From positions 1 to 35,940 of the forward strand of contig JAQZBV010000022.1 of the NCBI GenBank assembly GCA_029237685.1: 35,940 nucleotides of DNA, in the 5' to 3' direction. The position numbers and the translations under genes are program-made. Shown piece by piece: positions 17,681-24,175 of the stretch (its first letter is position 1; every line of letters starts with the position of its first letter). The notes beneath the pieces are model-generated. The model ran no database searches. It worked only from the letters and a program-made list of their open reading frames with translations, and had not been told where the DNA came from. Source of the DNA: Cytophagaceae bacterium (GTDB taxonomy: Bacteria > Bacteroidota > Bacteroidia > Cytophagales > Cytophagaceae).

Positions 17681-17715
17681 AGCTCATTGCATAATATGCG
17701 ATGAGCTTTTTTGTT
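17681..17715. terminator. Probable bidirectional terminator between convergent genes
   Basis: AGCTCATTGCATA (17681-17693) pairs with ATATGCGATGAGCT-side bases (to 17707), with one T-G wobble. It is followed by TTTTTGTTT on the + strand, and flanked by A-rich sequence (17671-17680) that reads as a T-tract on the - strand. It lies 54 bases downstream of the - strand HAD gene. Confidence 0.8.
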
Positions 17716-17726
17716 TAGTAAATGGT

Positions 17727-17757
17727 AAAGTCCCCTTCAGGGGATTTAGGGGTAAGC
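17727..17757. repeat. Dispersed intergenic repeat, copy 3 (inverted)
   Basis: This is the reverse complement of the repeat core seen at 15878-15919 and 17621-17661 (AAAGTCCCCTTCAGGGG...). It ends three bases before the stop codon of the - strand HAD gene. Confidence 0.85.
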
Positions 17758-17760
17758 CAG

Positions 17761-18474
17761 TTAATCTATCGTAACAGGTAAAACTTCCGCCCCCTTCAAC
17801 TGAAAAAAATCCGTAGTCACACTATTGCGTTGCGCAATAAACTCAGCATATACGCCGGTAAACGCCATACGCTTTTCAATCACTTCAGGTAAAGTTCCGT
17901 TTAGTGACATCCACAATTCACTAGCCTCTCTAAGGCCGTATTGGCCGCCGTCTCCGGAGGTGGCGTAGTCTGCATAACCTTGTTCTGCCACGTATTGATT
18001 GAAGGCTATGCCGTTGTTTCTTTTCATCAACATACGCACGCCTACTTGTTTGGCTAAAGAGAGATCCAGGATGTCATCAAAAAAGAATGCGACTTCGTGC
18101 TTTTCTAACTTATACTTCGAACAAAAATGCGACAAGGCTTTGGTCTTGTCTTTCATTTGGTAATAGACCGTATCGAAACCTTCTCTGCGTGCAAAAGCAA
18201 AAGCGGAAGGGTTGGTTTCCCCTGTAATGATAGCACTAGGCACACGCAACTTATTGGTTTGTACCAACCACAAACTAAAACGCAGCATGTTCAAGGCCAT
18301 GGAATCCACTTCGGAAAAACCACTGCCGCTGGTTTGTGTTTTGCGTCCGTCGTTGAACACGCCGTCCCAATCGAACAGTAAAGCTTTTACCTTACTTAAT
18401 TTTTCGATTAAAACAGAAGGAGGCGTTATAAAAACGCCTCCTTGTTGTTGATATGCTTGTATGATGTTGTTCAT
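17761..18474 (-). CDS. KdsC-like HAD-family phosphatase (probable ulosonate-8-phosphate phosphatase)
   Basis: The 237-residue protein carries HAD motifs: motif I LLFDWDGVFNDG (Asp35 nucleophile, Asp37), motif II SAIITGE (Thr84), a lysine in MKDKTKAL (about 108-112), and motif IV FFDDILDLSLAKQVG (Asp133, Asp134, Asp137). The GDGGQYGLREASELWM segment matches the KdsC C-terminal pattern GG-x-G-x-RE. This predicts removal of the phosphate from Kdo-8-phosphate or a close analogue. It is longer than classical KdsC (about 170-190 residues), with extra N- and C-terminal segments. The ATG at 18474 lies three bases after the stop of the aldolase-CBS gene; an adjoining TTG at 18477 would add one residue. 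It is last in a four-gene - strand operon with kdsB and kdsA. The symbol kdsC is plausible but left blank because the sequence is divergent. Confidence 0.8.
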   Translation of the reverse strand: MNNIIQAYQQQGGVFITPPSVLIEKLSKVKALLFDWDGVFNDGRKTQTSGSGFSEVDSMALNMLRFSLWLVQTNKLRVPSAIITGETNPSAFAFARREGFDTVYYQMKDKTKALSHFCSKYKLEKHEVAFFFDDILDLSLAKQVGVRMLMKRNNGIAFNQYVAEQGYADYATSGDGGQYGLREASELWMSLNGTLPEVIEKRMAFTGVYAEFIAQRNSVTTDFFQLKGAEVLPVTID

Positions 18475-18477
18475 CAA

Positions 18478-19491
18478 TTAATCTTCGTTCAGGTTCTGAA
18501 TGTCCAGCATGCCGACCGGCTTACCGTTTTCAGTAACAACTAAAGTATCTACCTGGTGTTGGTTGAACAATTTAGAAGCTACGTTCAATAGATCGTTAGA
18601 CTCTACAGAGAAAGGAGCATTGAATGACAAGTCAGACAATTTCTTGTTCAACACATCTTTACCTTGTTCTTGCAACAAACGACGCAATGTACCGTCTGTA
18701 AATACGCCTACCGCTTTACCAGAAGCATCTGTTACCGTTACGCAACCGAAACCGAACTCCGTCAATTTAACCAACGCATCCGTGATAGAAGTAGTGATTG
18801 GAACTAATGGGTTCACATTATTGATCGCATCTTTCACTTTTACGGTCATCAAACGCGTGTGTTCGAAGAATTGATCCGTACCTAATTTCGTGAAGTTGTT
18901 TTCAGTCAATGCTTTCATGATCTTCCACGGCACAGTGATCGTGTGAACACCGGCATCCAGCGCGTTACGAACGTGTTCTGCGTAACGTACAGAAGAGAAC
19001 ATGATTTTAGTATTGTAACCGTAAAGGTTTACAGCATCTACGCAATCTCTTACCAATGACAACGCATCAGTACCTTGATCTTGCAAACGACCTACTAGCG
19101 GACAAACATACGTTGCACCGGCTTGCATCGCCATGTAAGCTTGTTGGATCGTGTACACCAAGTGAACGTTGACCATCATGCCTTCGTTTACCAATTGGCG
19201 ACAAGCTTTCAAACCTTCCAGGGATACAGGAATTTTGAATACTGTTTTCTTAGGATCCAATCCCATTTTCACCTGACGATGTGCTTCTGCAACAATTTCT
19301 TCAGCCGTCTTACCCAATGCTTCTACTTGAAGTACAGGTACGATAGCTGCCAATTGCAAAATCAATGAATCGATGTCCGTAACGCCATGACGGTGCATGA
19401 ACGTTGGAGTAGTAGTGAGACCAGTGATGAAACCTATTTTGAAGGCTTCCTGAATTTCATTTAAGTCTGCTGAGTCTAAGTATAATTCCAT
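18478..19491 (-). CDS. Transaldolase/fructose-6-phosphate-aldolase-like domain fused to a KdsD-type CBS pair
   Basis: Residues 1-220 have the small transaldolase/FSA fold: MELYLDSADL (Asp6), GLTTTPTF, LQVEA (Gln55), VFKIPVSLEGL with the Schiff-base lysine at about 86, NVHLVYTIQQA, and YVCPLVGRLQDQG. Residues about 225-337 form two CBS repeats; GVFTDGTLRRLL closely matches the CBS part of KdsD arabinose-5-phosphate isomerases. The SIS isomerase domain of KdsD is absent. The gene lies 15 bases after kdsA and 3 before the KdsC-like gene, so it should act in the same pathway. I infer that it makes or supplies the aldehyde used by KdsA. Several active-site positions differ from E. coli FSA (Asn28 to Thr28, Thr109 to His110, Ala129 to Cys130, Tyr131 to Leu132), so the exact reaction is unknown. 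It may alternatively be regulatory. Confidence 0.85.
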   Translation of the reverse strand: MELYLDSADLNEIQEAFKIGFITGLTTTPTFMHRHGVTDIDSLILQLAAIVPVLQVEALGKTAEEIVAEAHRQVKMGLDPKKTVFKIPVSLEGLKACRQLVNEGMMVNVHLVYTIQQAYMAMQAGATYVCPLVGRLQDQGTDALSLVRDCVDAVNLYGYNTKIMFSSVRYAEHVRNALDAGVHTITVPWKIMKALTENNFTKLGTDQFFEHTRLMTVKVKDAINNVNPLVPITTSITDALVKLTEFGFGCVTVTDASGKAVGVFTDGTLRRLLQEQGKDVLNKKLSDLSFNAPFSVESNDLLNVASKLFNQHQVDTLVVTENGKPVGMLDIQNLNED

Positions 19492-19506
19492 TGGAAAAGT
19501 TTATTA

Positions 19507-20343
19507 TTATTTATTTCTGTATTGAACTTCTAAATTATGAATCTCGATCAACGGTTTTAAAAATTCTTCGAGATCATACACACACAACTGACTTGCCGCG
19601 TCGCATAACGCTTTAGCCGGTTCAGGATGGGTTTCAATGAATACACCGTCAACACCTGCAGCCACACCTGCACGAGCAATCGTTGGCATGACGTTTCTTG
19701 TTCCGCCTTTAGGGTCAGAACTTGGAATACCGTATTTACGCACACAGTGTGTAATGTCAAATACTACAGGATAACCTGTTTGGTTTAAATGGAAAAAGCT
19801 GCGTGGATCTACCACAAGGTCATTGTAACCAAATGTATAACCACGTTCTGTCAAAATGATGTTGCTGTTTCCAGTCGCTTCACATTTCTTAGCCGGATAA
19901 ATCATGTTTTCCGGAGCCAAAAACTGACCGTGTTTGATGTTGATGACTTTGCCTGTCTTGGCTGATTCTACCAGCAATTCAGACTGCATACAAAGGTAAG
20001 CCGGAATCTGAATCACATCCAACACTTCACCTGCCGCTTTGGCTTGAGAAGGATAATGGATATCAGACAAAATAGGGAAACCGAATTGTGTTTTGATTTT
20101 TTGCAACAGCTTCAATCCTTCGTCAAGACCCGGACCGTTGTAGTAATCCAATGAACTGCGGTTATCCTTGGTGAAGGATGATTTATAAATGATTTTGATT
20201 TTCAGACGTTCAGAAACTTCTTTCAATTTCTCTGCGGTCTTCATCATGATGCTTTCGTCTTCGATCACACATGGACCGGAAATCAAAAACAGTTCATCAG
20301 AACCGGTTTGAATATCTCCTACTTTAACAATTTTCTTTGTCAT
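19507..20343 (-). CDS. kdsA: 3-deoxy-D-manno-octulosonate 8-phosphate synthase (KdsA), divergent
   Basis: This is a 278-residue aldolase of the KdsA/DAHP family that condenses phosphoenolpyruvate with arabinose 5-phosphate in the cytoplasm. Motifs: ISGPCVIE (Cys25), IYKSSFTKDNRSS (Lys54, Lys59, Asn-Arg), SDIHYPSQ, IQIPAYLC, INIKHGQFLAP, LTERGYTFGYNDLVVD (Arg167), FDITH (His199), GVFIETHPEP (Glu237) and LCDAASQL (Asp248). The Cys/His/Glu/Asp set marks the metal-dependent class. Unusually, the arginine in the canonical QIPAFLxRQTDL block is Met119 (AYLCMQSELL), and the second lysine of KKGQF is His138. These may alter substrate handling. The gene is second in the - strand operon after kdsB, 15 bases before the aldolase-CBS gene. 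ATG at 20343 is the first available start. Confidence 0.9.
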   Translation of the reverse strand: MTKKIVKVGDIQTGSDELFLISGPCVIEDESIMMKTAEKLKEVSERLKIKIIYKSSFTKDNRSSLDYYNGPGLDEGLKLLQKIKTQFGFPILSDIHYPSQAKAAGEVLDVIQIPAYLCMQSELLVESAKTGKVINIKHGQFLAPENMIYPAKKCEATGNSNIILTERGYTFGYNDLVVDPRSFFHLNQTGYPVVFDITHCVRKYGIPSSDPKGGTRNVMPTIARAGVAAGVDGVFIETHPEPAKALCDAASQLCVYDLEEFLKPLIEIHNLEVQYRNK

Positions 20344-20429
20344 GGTTTGCTTAATGAAGGTGCTAAAATAGGTTTTTTCAGCAAAAGCACCAAACTTTTA
20401 TGGGGAAACGATGCATGCATGTATGTATA

Positions 20430-20497
20430 GAAAACTGAGAACTGAAAACTGAGAACTGATGGCTTTATTCGGTTTCAGTTTTCAGTTCTCAGTTTTC
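20430..20497. repeat. Perfect 23-bp inverted repeat between kdsB and kdsA
   Basis: The left arm 20430-20452 and right arm 20475-20497 are exactly complementary, with a 22-base loop. The left side is also a tandem duplication of the 14-mer AAACTGAGAACTGA (20432-20459). It begins five bases downstream of the kdsB stop. It could form a strong hairpin in the kdsB-kdsA transcript but lacks a following T-tract. Confidence 0.85.
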
Positions 20498-20502
20498 TTA
20501 TC

Positions 20503-21279
20503 TCATATTTTCTCCTGTTTTTCGATGATTCTACGAACTTTCGCTAAGTCTTCCGCCGTATCCACCGGAATGCTATCGTGTTGGGTAATACCGACTTTAA
20601 CTTTTCTACCCTCTTCTATCCAACGGTTTTGTTCGAGAGATTCGGTCTTCTCTAAAAATGAAACGGGCAATGCTGAAAAATCCTTTAGCGCCTGAAGGGT
20701 ATAGCCATATAAACCCAAATGCTTGTAAATACGAGCGTGTTGTAACCAGTCTTTGCGAACTGCTCCACGGACAAATGGAATTACAGAGCGACTGAAATAC
20801 AATGCATTATAGTTTTTATCCAGGGTCACAAAGACTTCGCTTTCATTCTCCAAATCGGCAGGATCGGTGACCGGAATCACCAGAGTTGCCATTTCCGCCA
20901 GATCGTCGTTGAAACATCTGACAATATCTCTTAATTGAGCCGGGTCAACCAATGGTTCATCTCCTTGAATGTTGATGATGGCGTCGTATTTCTTACCTTC
21001 CAATTGAAACACTTTTTCTGCCGCTTCCAGGCATCGAGATGTACCGTTGGCATGATCGATGGCAGTCATCACGACTTTGCCTCCAAAGGAACGAACTTCA
21101 GTTGCGATACGCTCATCGTCTGTGGCGACGTACAAATCAGCAAAGACCTCCGTACAACGCTCGTAGACACGACGGATCATGGTTTTTCCGACGATGTCGA
21201 GTAAGGGTTTGCCTTCTAATCTGGATGAGCCGTAGCGAGCGGGGATAATGCCGAGGAATTGTTTGGAAGATGAGGACAT
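20503..21279 (-). CDS. kdsB: CMP-ulosonate cytidylyltransferase (KdsB family), probably Kdo8N-type
   Basis: This is a 258-residue nucleotidyltransferase of the KdsB family, which activates Kdo or its 8-amino analogue as the CMP-sugar for transfer to lipid A. Visible motifs: IIPARYGSSRLEGKPL (CTP-binding), YVATDDERIA, NIQGDEPLVDP, YFSRSVIPF, HLGLYGYT and PVDTAEDLAKVR. Three conserved places differ from the E. coli-type enzyme: SGT(D/E)R is NGTSR (Ser81), the NxVKVV strand is SEVFVT (Phe150), and LEQLR is LEQNRW (Asn218). Together with the neighbouring kdnA and kdnB this suggests specificity for an 8-amino sugar, as shown for the kdn-linked KdsB of Shewanella; that specificity is inference here. 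It is first in the - strand operon, and its ATG faces kdnA across 528 bases. Confidence 0.9.
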   Translation of the reverse strand: MSSSSKQFLGIIPARYGSSRLEGKPLLDIVGKTMIRRVYERCTEVFADLYVATDDERIATEVRSFGGKVVMTAIDHANGTSRCLEAAEKVFQLEGKKYDAIINIQGDEPLVDPAQLRDIVRCFNDDLAEMATLVIPVTDPADLENESEVFVTLDKNYNALYFSRSVIPFVRGAVRKDWLQHARIYKHLGLYGYTLQALKDFSALPVSFLEKTESLEQNRWIEEGRKVKVGITQHDSIPVDTAEDLAKVRRIIEKQEKI

Positions 21280-21394
21280 GTGAATGTATTTTTAGAGTGG
21301 CAAGATAAGGCTTTCTATGGAATTTTCTGTTAGCGATAAAAGTAAGGGTGTAAGTTTAAGTTTTTAGAGTAAGTCACTTAATTCTTGTTCTATA

Positions 21395-21614
21395 CTGATT
21401 TGGCGTGCCCCTGCGGGTCGGGCTTTCGCCACTCTCCCGCTAAATAGCGGGATCAGACAATGGCTCAATCCCTCACGCAAAATACTGACACTCGCGTGAG
21501 GGATAGAAGCGAAAAGCCCACAGCGAGCCTAAAGTTTTGCTAATGCTGATAAGTATGATCCGAGCGAGGACTTGTAGCGGATAGCCCGACCCGCAGGGAC
21601 AGGCCCAAAAATCA
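21395..21614. repeat. GC-rich multi-stem palindromic element between kdsB and kdnA
   Basis: Outer arms: CTGATTTGGCGTGCCCCTGC and following bases (21395-21424) pair with AGCCCGACCCGCAGGGACAG and following bases (21582-21614). Inside, GGGCTTTCGC (21420-21429) pairs with GCGAAAAGCCC (21509-21519). Within that are TCCCGCT-AAAT-AGCGGGA (21435-21452) and ATCCCTCACGC...GCGTGAGGGAT (21468-21504). A further ATCCG...CGGAT stem lies at 21558-21582. The element has no coding frame of note and is much richer in GC than the surrounding DNA. It resembles palindromic intergenic repeats I recall from other Bacteroidota genomes; it may be a MITE-like element or structured RNA. The rest of the 21280-21807 gap is AT-rich and must hold the divergent promoters, which I could not place. 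Confidence 0.75.
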
Positions 21615-21807
21615 GTGAGAGTATGGAGCAAGAGTATGGAGAACAAACTCAATACCTACACTTTATCTTTCATACTCACCCCTAATTACTAAAAGATCAA
21701 CCTCTTCAATCTCTATCAAATTACCCTTTTACTTCCCCATAATTATCCGTATTTTCACACCCTAATACTAAGAATCATAATTACCTATCATACCATTTAT
21801 TACCACT

Positions 21808-23019
21808 ATGCCAGGAACAGAATTATTTGGTGAAGAAGAAAGAAAAGAAGTAATGGATGTGCTCAGTACGGGCGCTCTATTCCGTTACGGCCACGACGAC
21901 TTGAGAAAAGGCATGTGGAAAACAAAAGAACTGGAAGCCGAAGCCAAGAAGTTTACCGGCGCGCCTTATGTTCACGCCATCTCCAGCGGTACCGCTGCGG
22001 TGAGCTGTGCCATGGCAGCGGCAGGTTTAGGTTACGGCGACGAAGTGATCGTGCCTCCTTTTACTTTCATCGCCAGCATTGAAGGCGTTTTGTTCGCCGG
22101 TGCTCTTCCTGTGTTCGCTGAAATAGATGAAAACCTTTGCTTAAGCGCAGAAGGCATTCGCAAAGCAATCACTCCAAAAACAAAAGCCGTTTTGCTCGTA
22201 CACATGTGCGGTGCCGCGGCTGATATGGATGCTATACTAGCCGTATGCAAAGAACATAATTTGATCTTGGTAGAAGATGCCGGACAGGCATTGGGTGCTA
22301 CATACAAAGGAAAACACGTCGGTTTGTTTGGCGTTGCCGGTGGGATTTCTTTGGACTTCTTTAAATTAACGACTGCCGGTGAAGGGGGATTGTTCATCAC
22401 CAACTCCGAAGCCGCATATAAAATTGCCGACTGTTTCTCTGACCACGGACATAACCACGAAGGCACTAACCGCGGCATGGAGAATCATCCGATCTTAGGA
22501 TTGAACTTCCGCCTGGGTGAATTGAATGCGGCTGTGGGTGTGGCTCAAATGCGCAAAGCGGAGTACATCCGTACACAAAACAGAAAACACCACAGCTATT
22601 TGCAAAAACGGTTGTCAGAAATTTCTGAAATCACGTTTAGACCAGTACCAGATCCTTCCGGTGATTCTGGAACGTTCCTGAACTTCTTCCTGCCTGATAC
22701 GGCAACCGCTCAAAAAGTGGTGAAGCAATTTGCAGAAGACGGTATTGCAGGTGCCAACTATTGGTTCCTGAACAATTACCACTTCATCAATCAGTGGGAC
22801 CACTTGAAAAATTTGAAAGCAGCAGGACCATTAGCGATCAATATCCTGGGTGCTCCACAAGATTATCATAATTTACAATTACCAAAATCTCAGGAAGTCG
22901 TGGGTCGTTTGATCTCTTTCGGTATCCGTTGTACCTGGACCGAAGAGCAAGCGAAAGATCTCGCTGATAAAATGATTGCCTCTATTCAAAAAGTCGTTAA
23001 GAATTTACACCATGCATAA
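21808..23019 (+). CDS. kdnA: KdnA: PLP-dependent 8-amino-3,8-dideoxy-octulosonate aminotransferase
   Basis: This 403-residue DegT/DnrJ/EryC1/StrS aminotransferase starts MPGTELFGEEE and contains SSGTAAV (about 59-65), DEVIVPPFTFIAS, LVHMCGAAADMDAI, LVEDAGQALG (Asp157, PLP ring nitrogen), SLDFFKLTTAGEGG (Schiff-base Lys186), FSDHGHNHEG and LNFRLGELNAA. The N terminus, the HMCG block and the SDHGH block closely match Shewanella oneidensis KdnA as I recall it. In that organism KdnA aminates 8-oxo-Kdo, made by KdnB, using glutamate to give Kdo8N. The kdnB start overlaps the end of this gene by eight bases, so the two are translationally coupled. It is divergent from kdsB. Alternatively it could act on another nucleotide-free sugar, but the kdnB-kdsB context makes Kdo8N synthesis the best reading. 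Confidence 0.9.
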   Translation: MPGTELFGEEERKEVMDVLSTGALFRYGHDDLRKGMWKTKELEAEAKKFTGAPYVHAISSGTAAVSCAMAAAGLGYGDEVIVPPFTFIASIEGVLFAGALPVFAEIDENLCLSAEGIRKAITPKTKAVLLVHMCGAAADMDAILAVCKEHNLILVEDAGQALGATYKGKHVGLFGVAGGISLDFFKLTTAGEGGLFITNSEAAYKIADCFSDHGHNHEGTNRGMENHPILGLNFRLGELNAAVGVAQMRKAEYIRTQNRKHHSYLQKRLSEISEITFRPVPDPSGDSGTFLNFFLPDTATAQKVVKQFAEDGIAGANYWFLNNYHFINQWDHLKNLKAAGPLAINILGAPQDYHNLQLPKSQEVVGRLISFGIRCTWTEEQAKDLADKMIASIQKVVKNLHHA

Positions 23020-24094
23020 GAATTTCAGAAACGTAGATAAAGTAGTTTTCGGACGCGGATCTTATTCACAACTGGATGAGATATTAAAAGAAAAAAGAAA
23101 CGACAACGACAAATTCATGTTGTTCATCGTTGACAAATACTTCGAAGGCAAAGACCACCCTGCCGCTAAAGTTCCTGCTCATCCGGAAGACGTGGTGATG
23201 TTTATCGATGTAGACATCGAAGAACCAACAACCGATCAAATCGATTACGTACGCGATACGGTAAAGTCAACCAAAGGCATACCTGCCGGTATCATTGGTA
23301 TCGGCGGCGGCAGCATCATGGACATCGCGAAGGCTTCTTCTTTGATGTTCACCAACGAAGGTTCTTCTCAATTGTACCAAGGATTGAACTTGGTAAAGAA
23401 TCCCGGCATCTATCATGTAGGCGTCCCTACCCTTGCAGGTACAGGCGCTGAGGTGTCAATCACAGCCGTAGTAACAGGACCAGAGAAAAAACTGGGATTG
23501 AAATGCGACTGGACACCGTTCAATCAAATCGTATTGGATCCTGATTTGATCAAAGATGTACCGCGTGATCAATGGTTCTACACCGGTATGGATACTTACA
23601 TCCACTGCATCGAATCGGAATCTGGTATTTACAAAAACGTATTCAGCTTAGCTTACGGCAACCAATCACTGGACCTTTGCCGTGATGTATTCATCAGAGA
23701 AGGTTGCGGCCAATCGGAGGTGAACGATGAAAAACTGATGGTCGCTTCTTTGATGGGCGCTTTGAGTTTGACTTACTCTGAAGTGGGTGCTTGTCATGCT
23801 TTGTCTTATGGTTTATCTTTTGTATTTGGCTACCGTCACGGTTATGCCAACTGTTTAGCTTTTAATCACCTTCCTGAGTTCTACGGCGATGCGGTAAAAG
23901 AATTCAAAGAAATGGTAAAGAAACACAACATCACTTTACCTCAAGGTTTAGCCAAAGGCTGGACAGAAGACGAGATCACTCAAATGGCAGAGGTCTCTTA
24001 CAAACTCACCCACATGTGGAACCACGCCATCGGGTTGGATTGGAAAGAGAAACTGACGCTGGAGGACATAAAGGACCTTTTCAGGAGATTATAA
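23012..24094 (+). CDS. kdnB: KdnB: iron-containing alcohol dehydrogenase oxidising Kdo C8
   Basis: The chosen ATG at 23012 overlaps the kdnA stop (ATGCATAA) and gives MHKNFRNVDKVVFGRGSYSQ, the natural N terminus; an upstream in-frame TTG would add 12 unlikely residues. The 360-residue protein is a group III (iron-containing) alcohol dehydrogenase: GIGGGSIMDIAKA (NAD-binding, about 96-108), PTLAGTGAEVS, and metal ligands Asp194 and His198 (GMDTYIHCIES), His262 (GACHALSYG) and His276 (YRHGYANC). In Shewanella, KdnB oxidises the C8 hydroxyl of Kdo to the aldehyde used by KdnA. Length and partner gene agree with that role. A perfect 24-bp inverted repeat begins four bases after the stop and may end or attenuate the transcript. 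Confidence 0.9.
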   Translation: MHKNFRNVDKVVFGRGSYSQLDEILKEKRNDNDKFMLFIVDKYFEGKDHPAAKVPAHPEDVVMFIDVDIEEPTTDQIDYVRDTVKSTKGIPAGIIGIGGGSIMDIAKASSLMFTNEGSSQLYQGLNLVKNPGIYHVGVPTLAGTGAEVSITAVVTGPEKKLGLKCDWTPFNQIVLDPDLIKDVPRDQWFYTGMDTYIHCIESESGIYKNVFSLAYGNQSLDLCRDVFIREGCGQSEVNDEKLMVASLMGALSLTYSEVGACHALSYGLSFVFGYRHGYANCLAFNHLPEFYGDAVKEFKEMVKKHNITLPQGLAKGWTEDEITQMAEVSYKLTHMWNHAIGLDWKEKLTLEDIKDLFRRL

Positions 24095-24097
24095 TAT

Positions 24098-24158
24098 AGC
24101 TAGGAGCTAGGAGGTACGAGCGAGGACTATCCTAGCTCGTACCTCCTAGCTCCTAGCT
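24098..24158. repeat. Perfect 24-bp inverted repeat between kdnB and the FkbM gene
   Basis: Arm 24098-24121 (beginning AGCTAGGAGCTAGGAGG) is exactly complementary to arm 24135-24158, with a 13-base spacer that itself can form AGGA/TCCT. The arms contain an AGCTAGG/AGCTAGG internal duplication. There is no T-tract. It lies immediately after kdnB. Confidence 0.85.
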
Positions 24159-24175
24159 TGACTCGCTTACCTCAT

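Noticed and set aside
21395..21614. Insertion sequence or riboswitch at the GC-rich element
   Set aside because: There is no transposase frame or target-site duplication that I can see, and the fold does not match any riboswitch class I can recognise; it is listed only as a structured repeat.
22032..22478. 148-residue reverse frame inside kdnA
   Set aside because: It is entirely antisense to the strongly conserved PLP-binding part of kdnA and has no recognisable motif.
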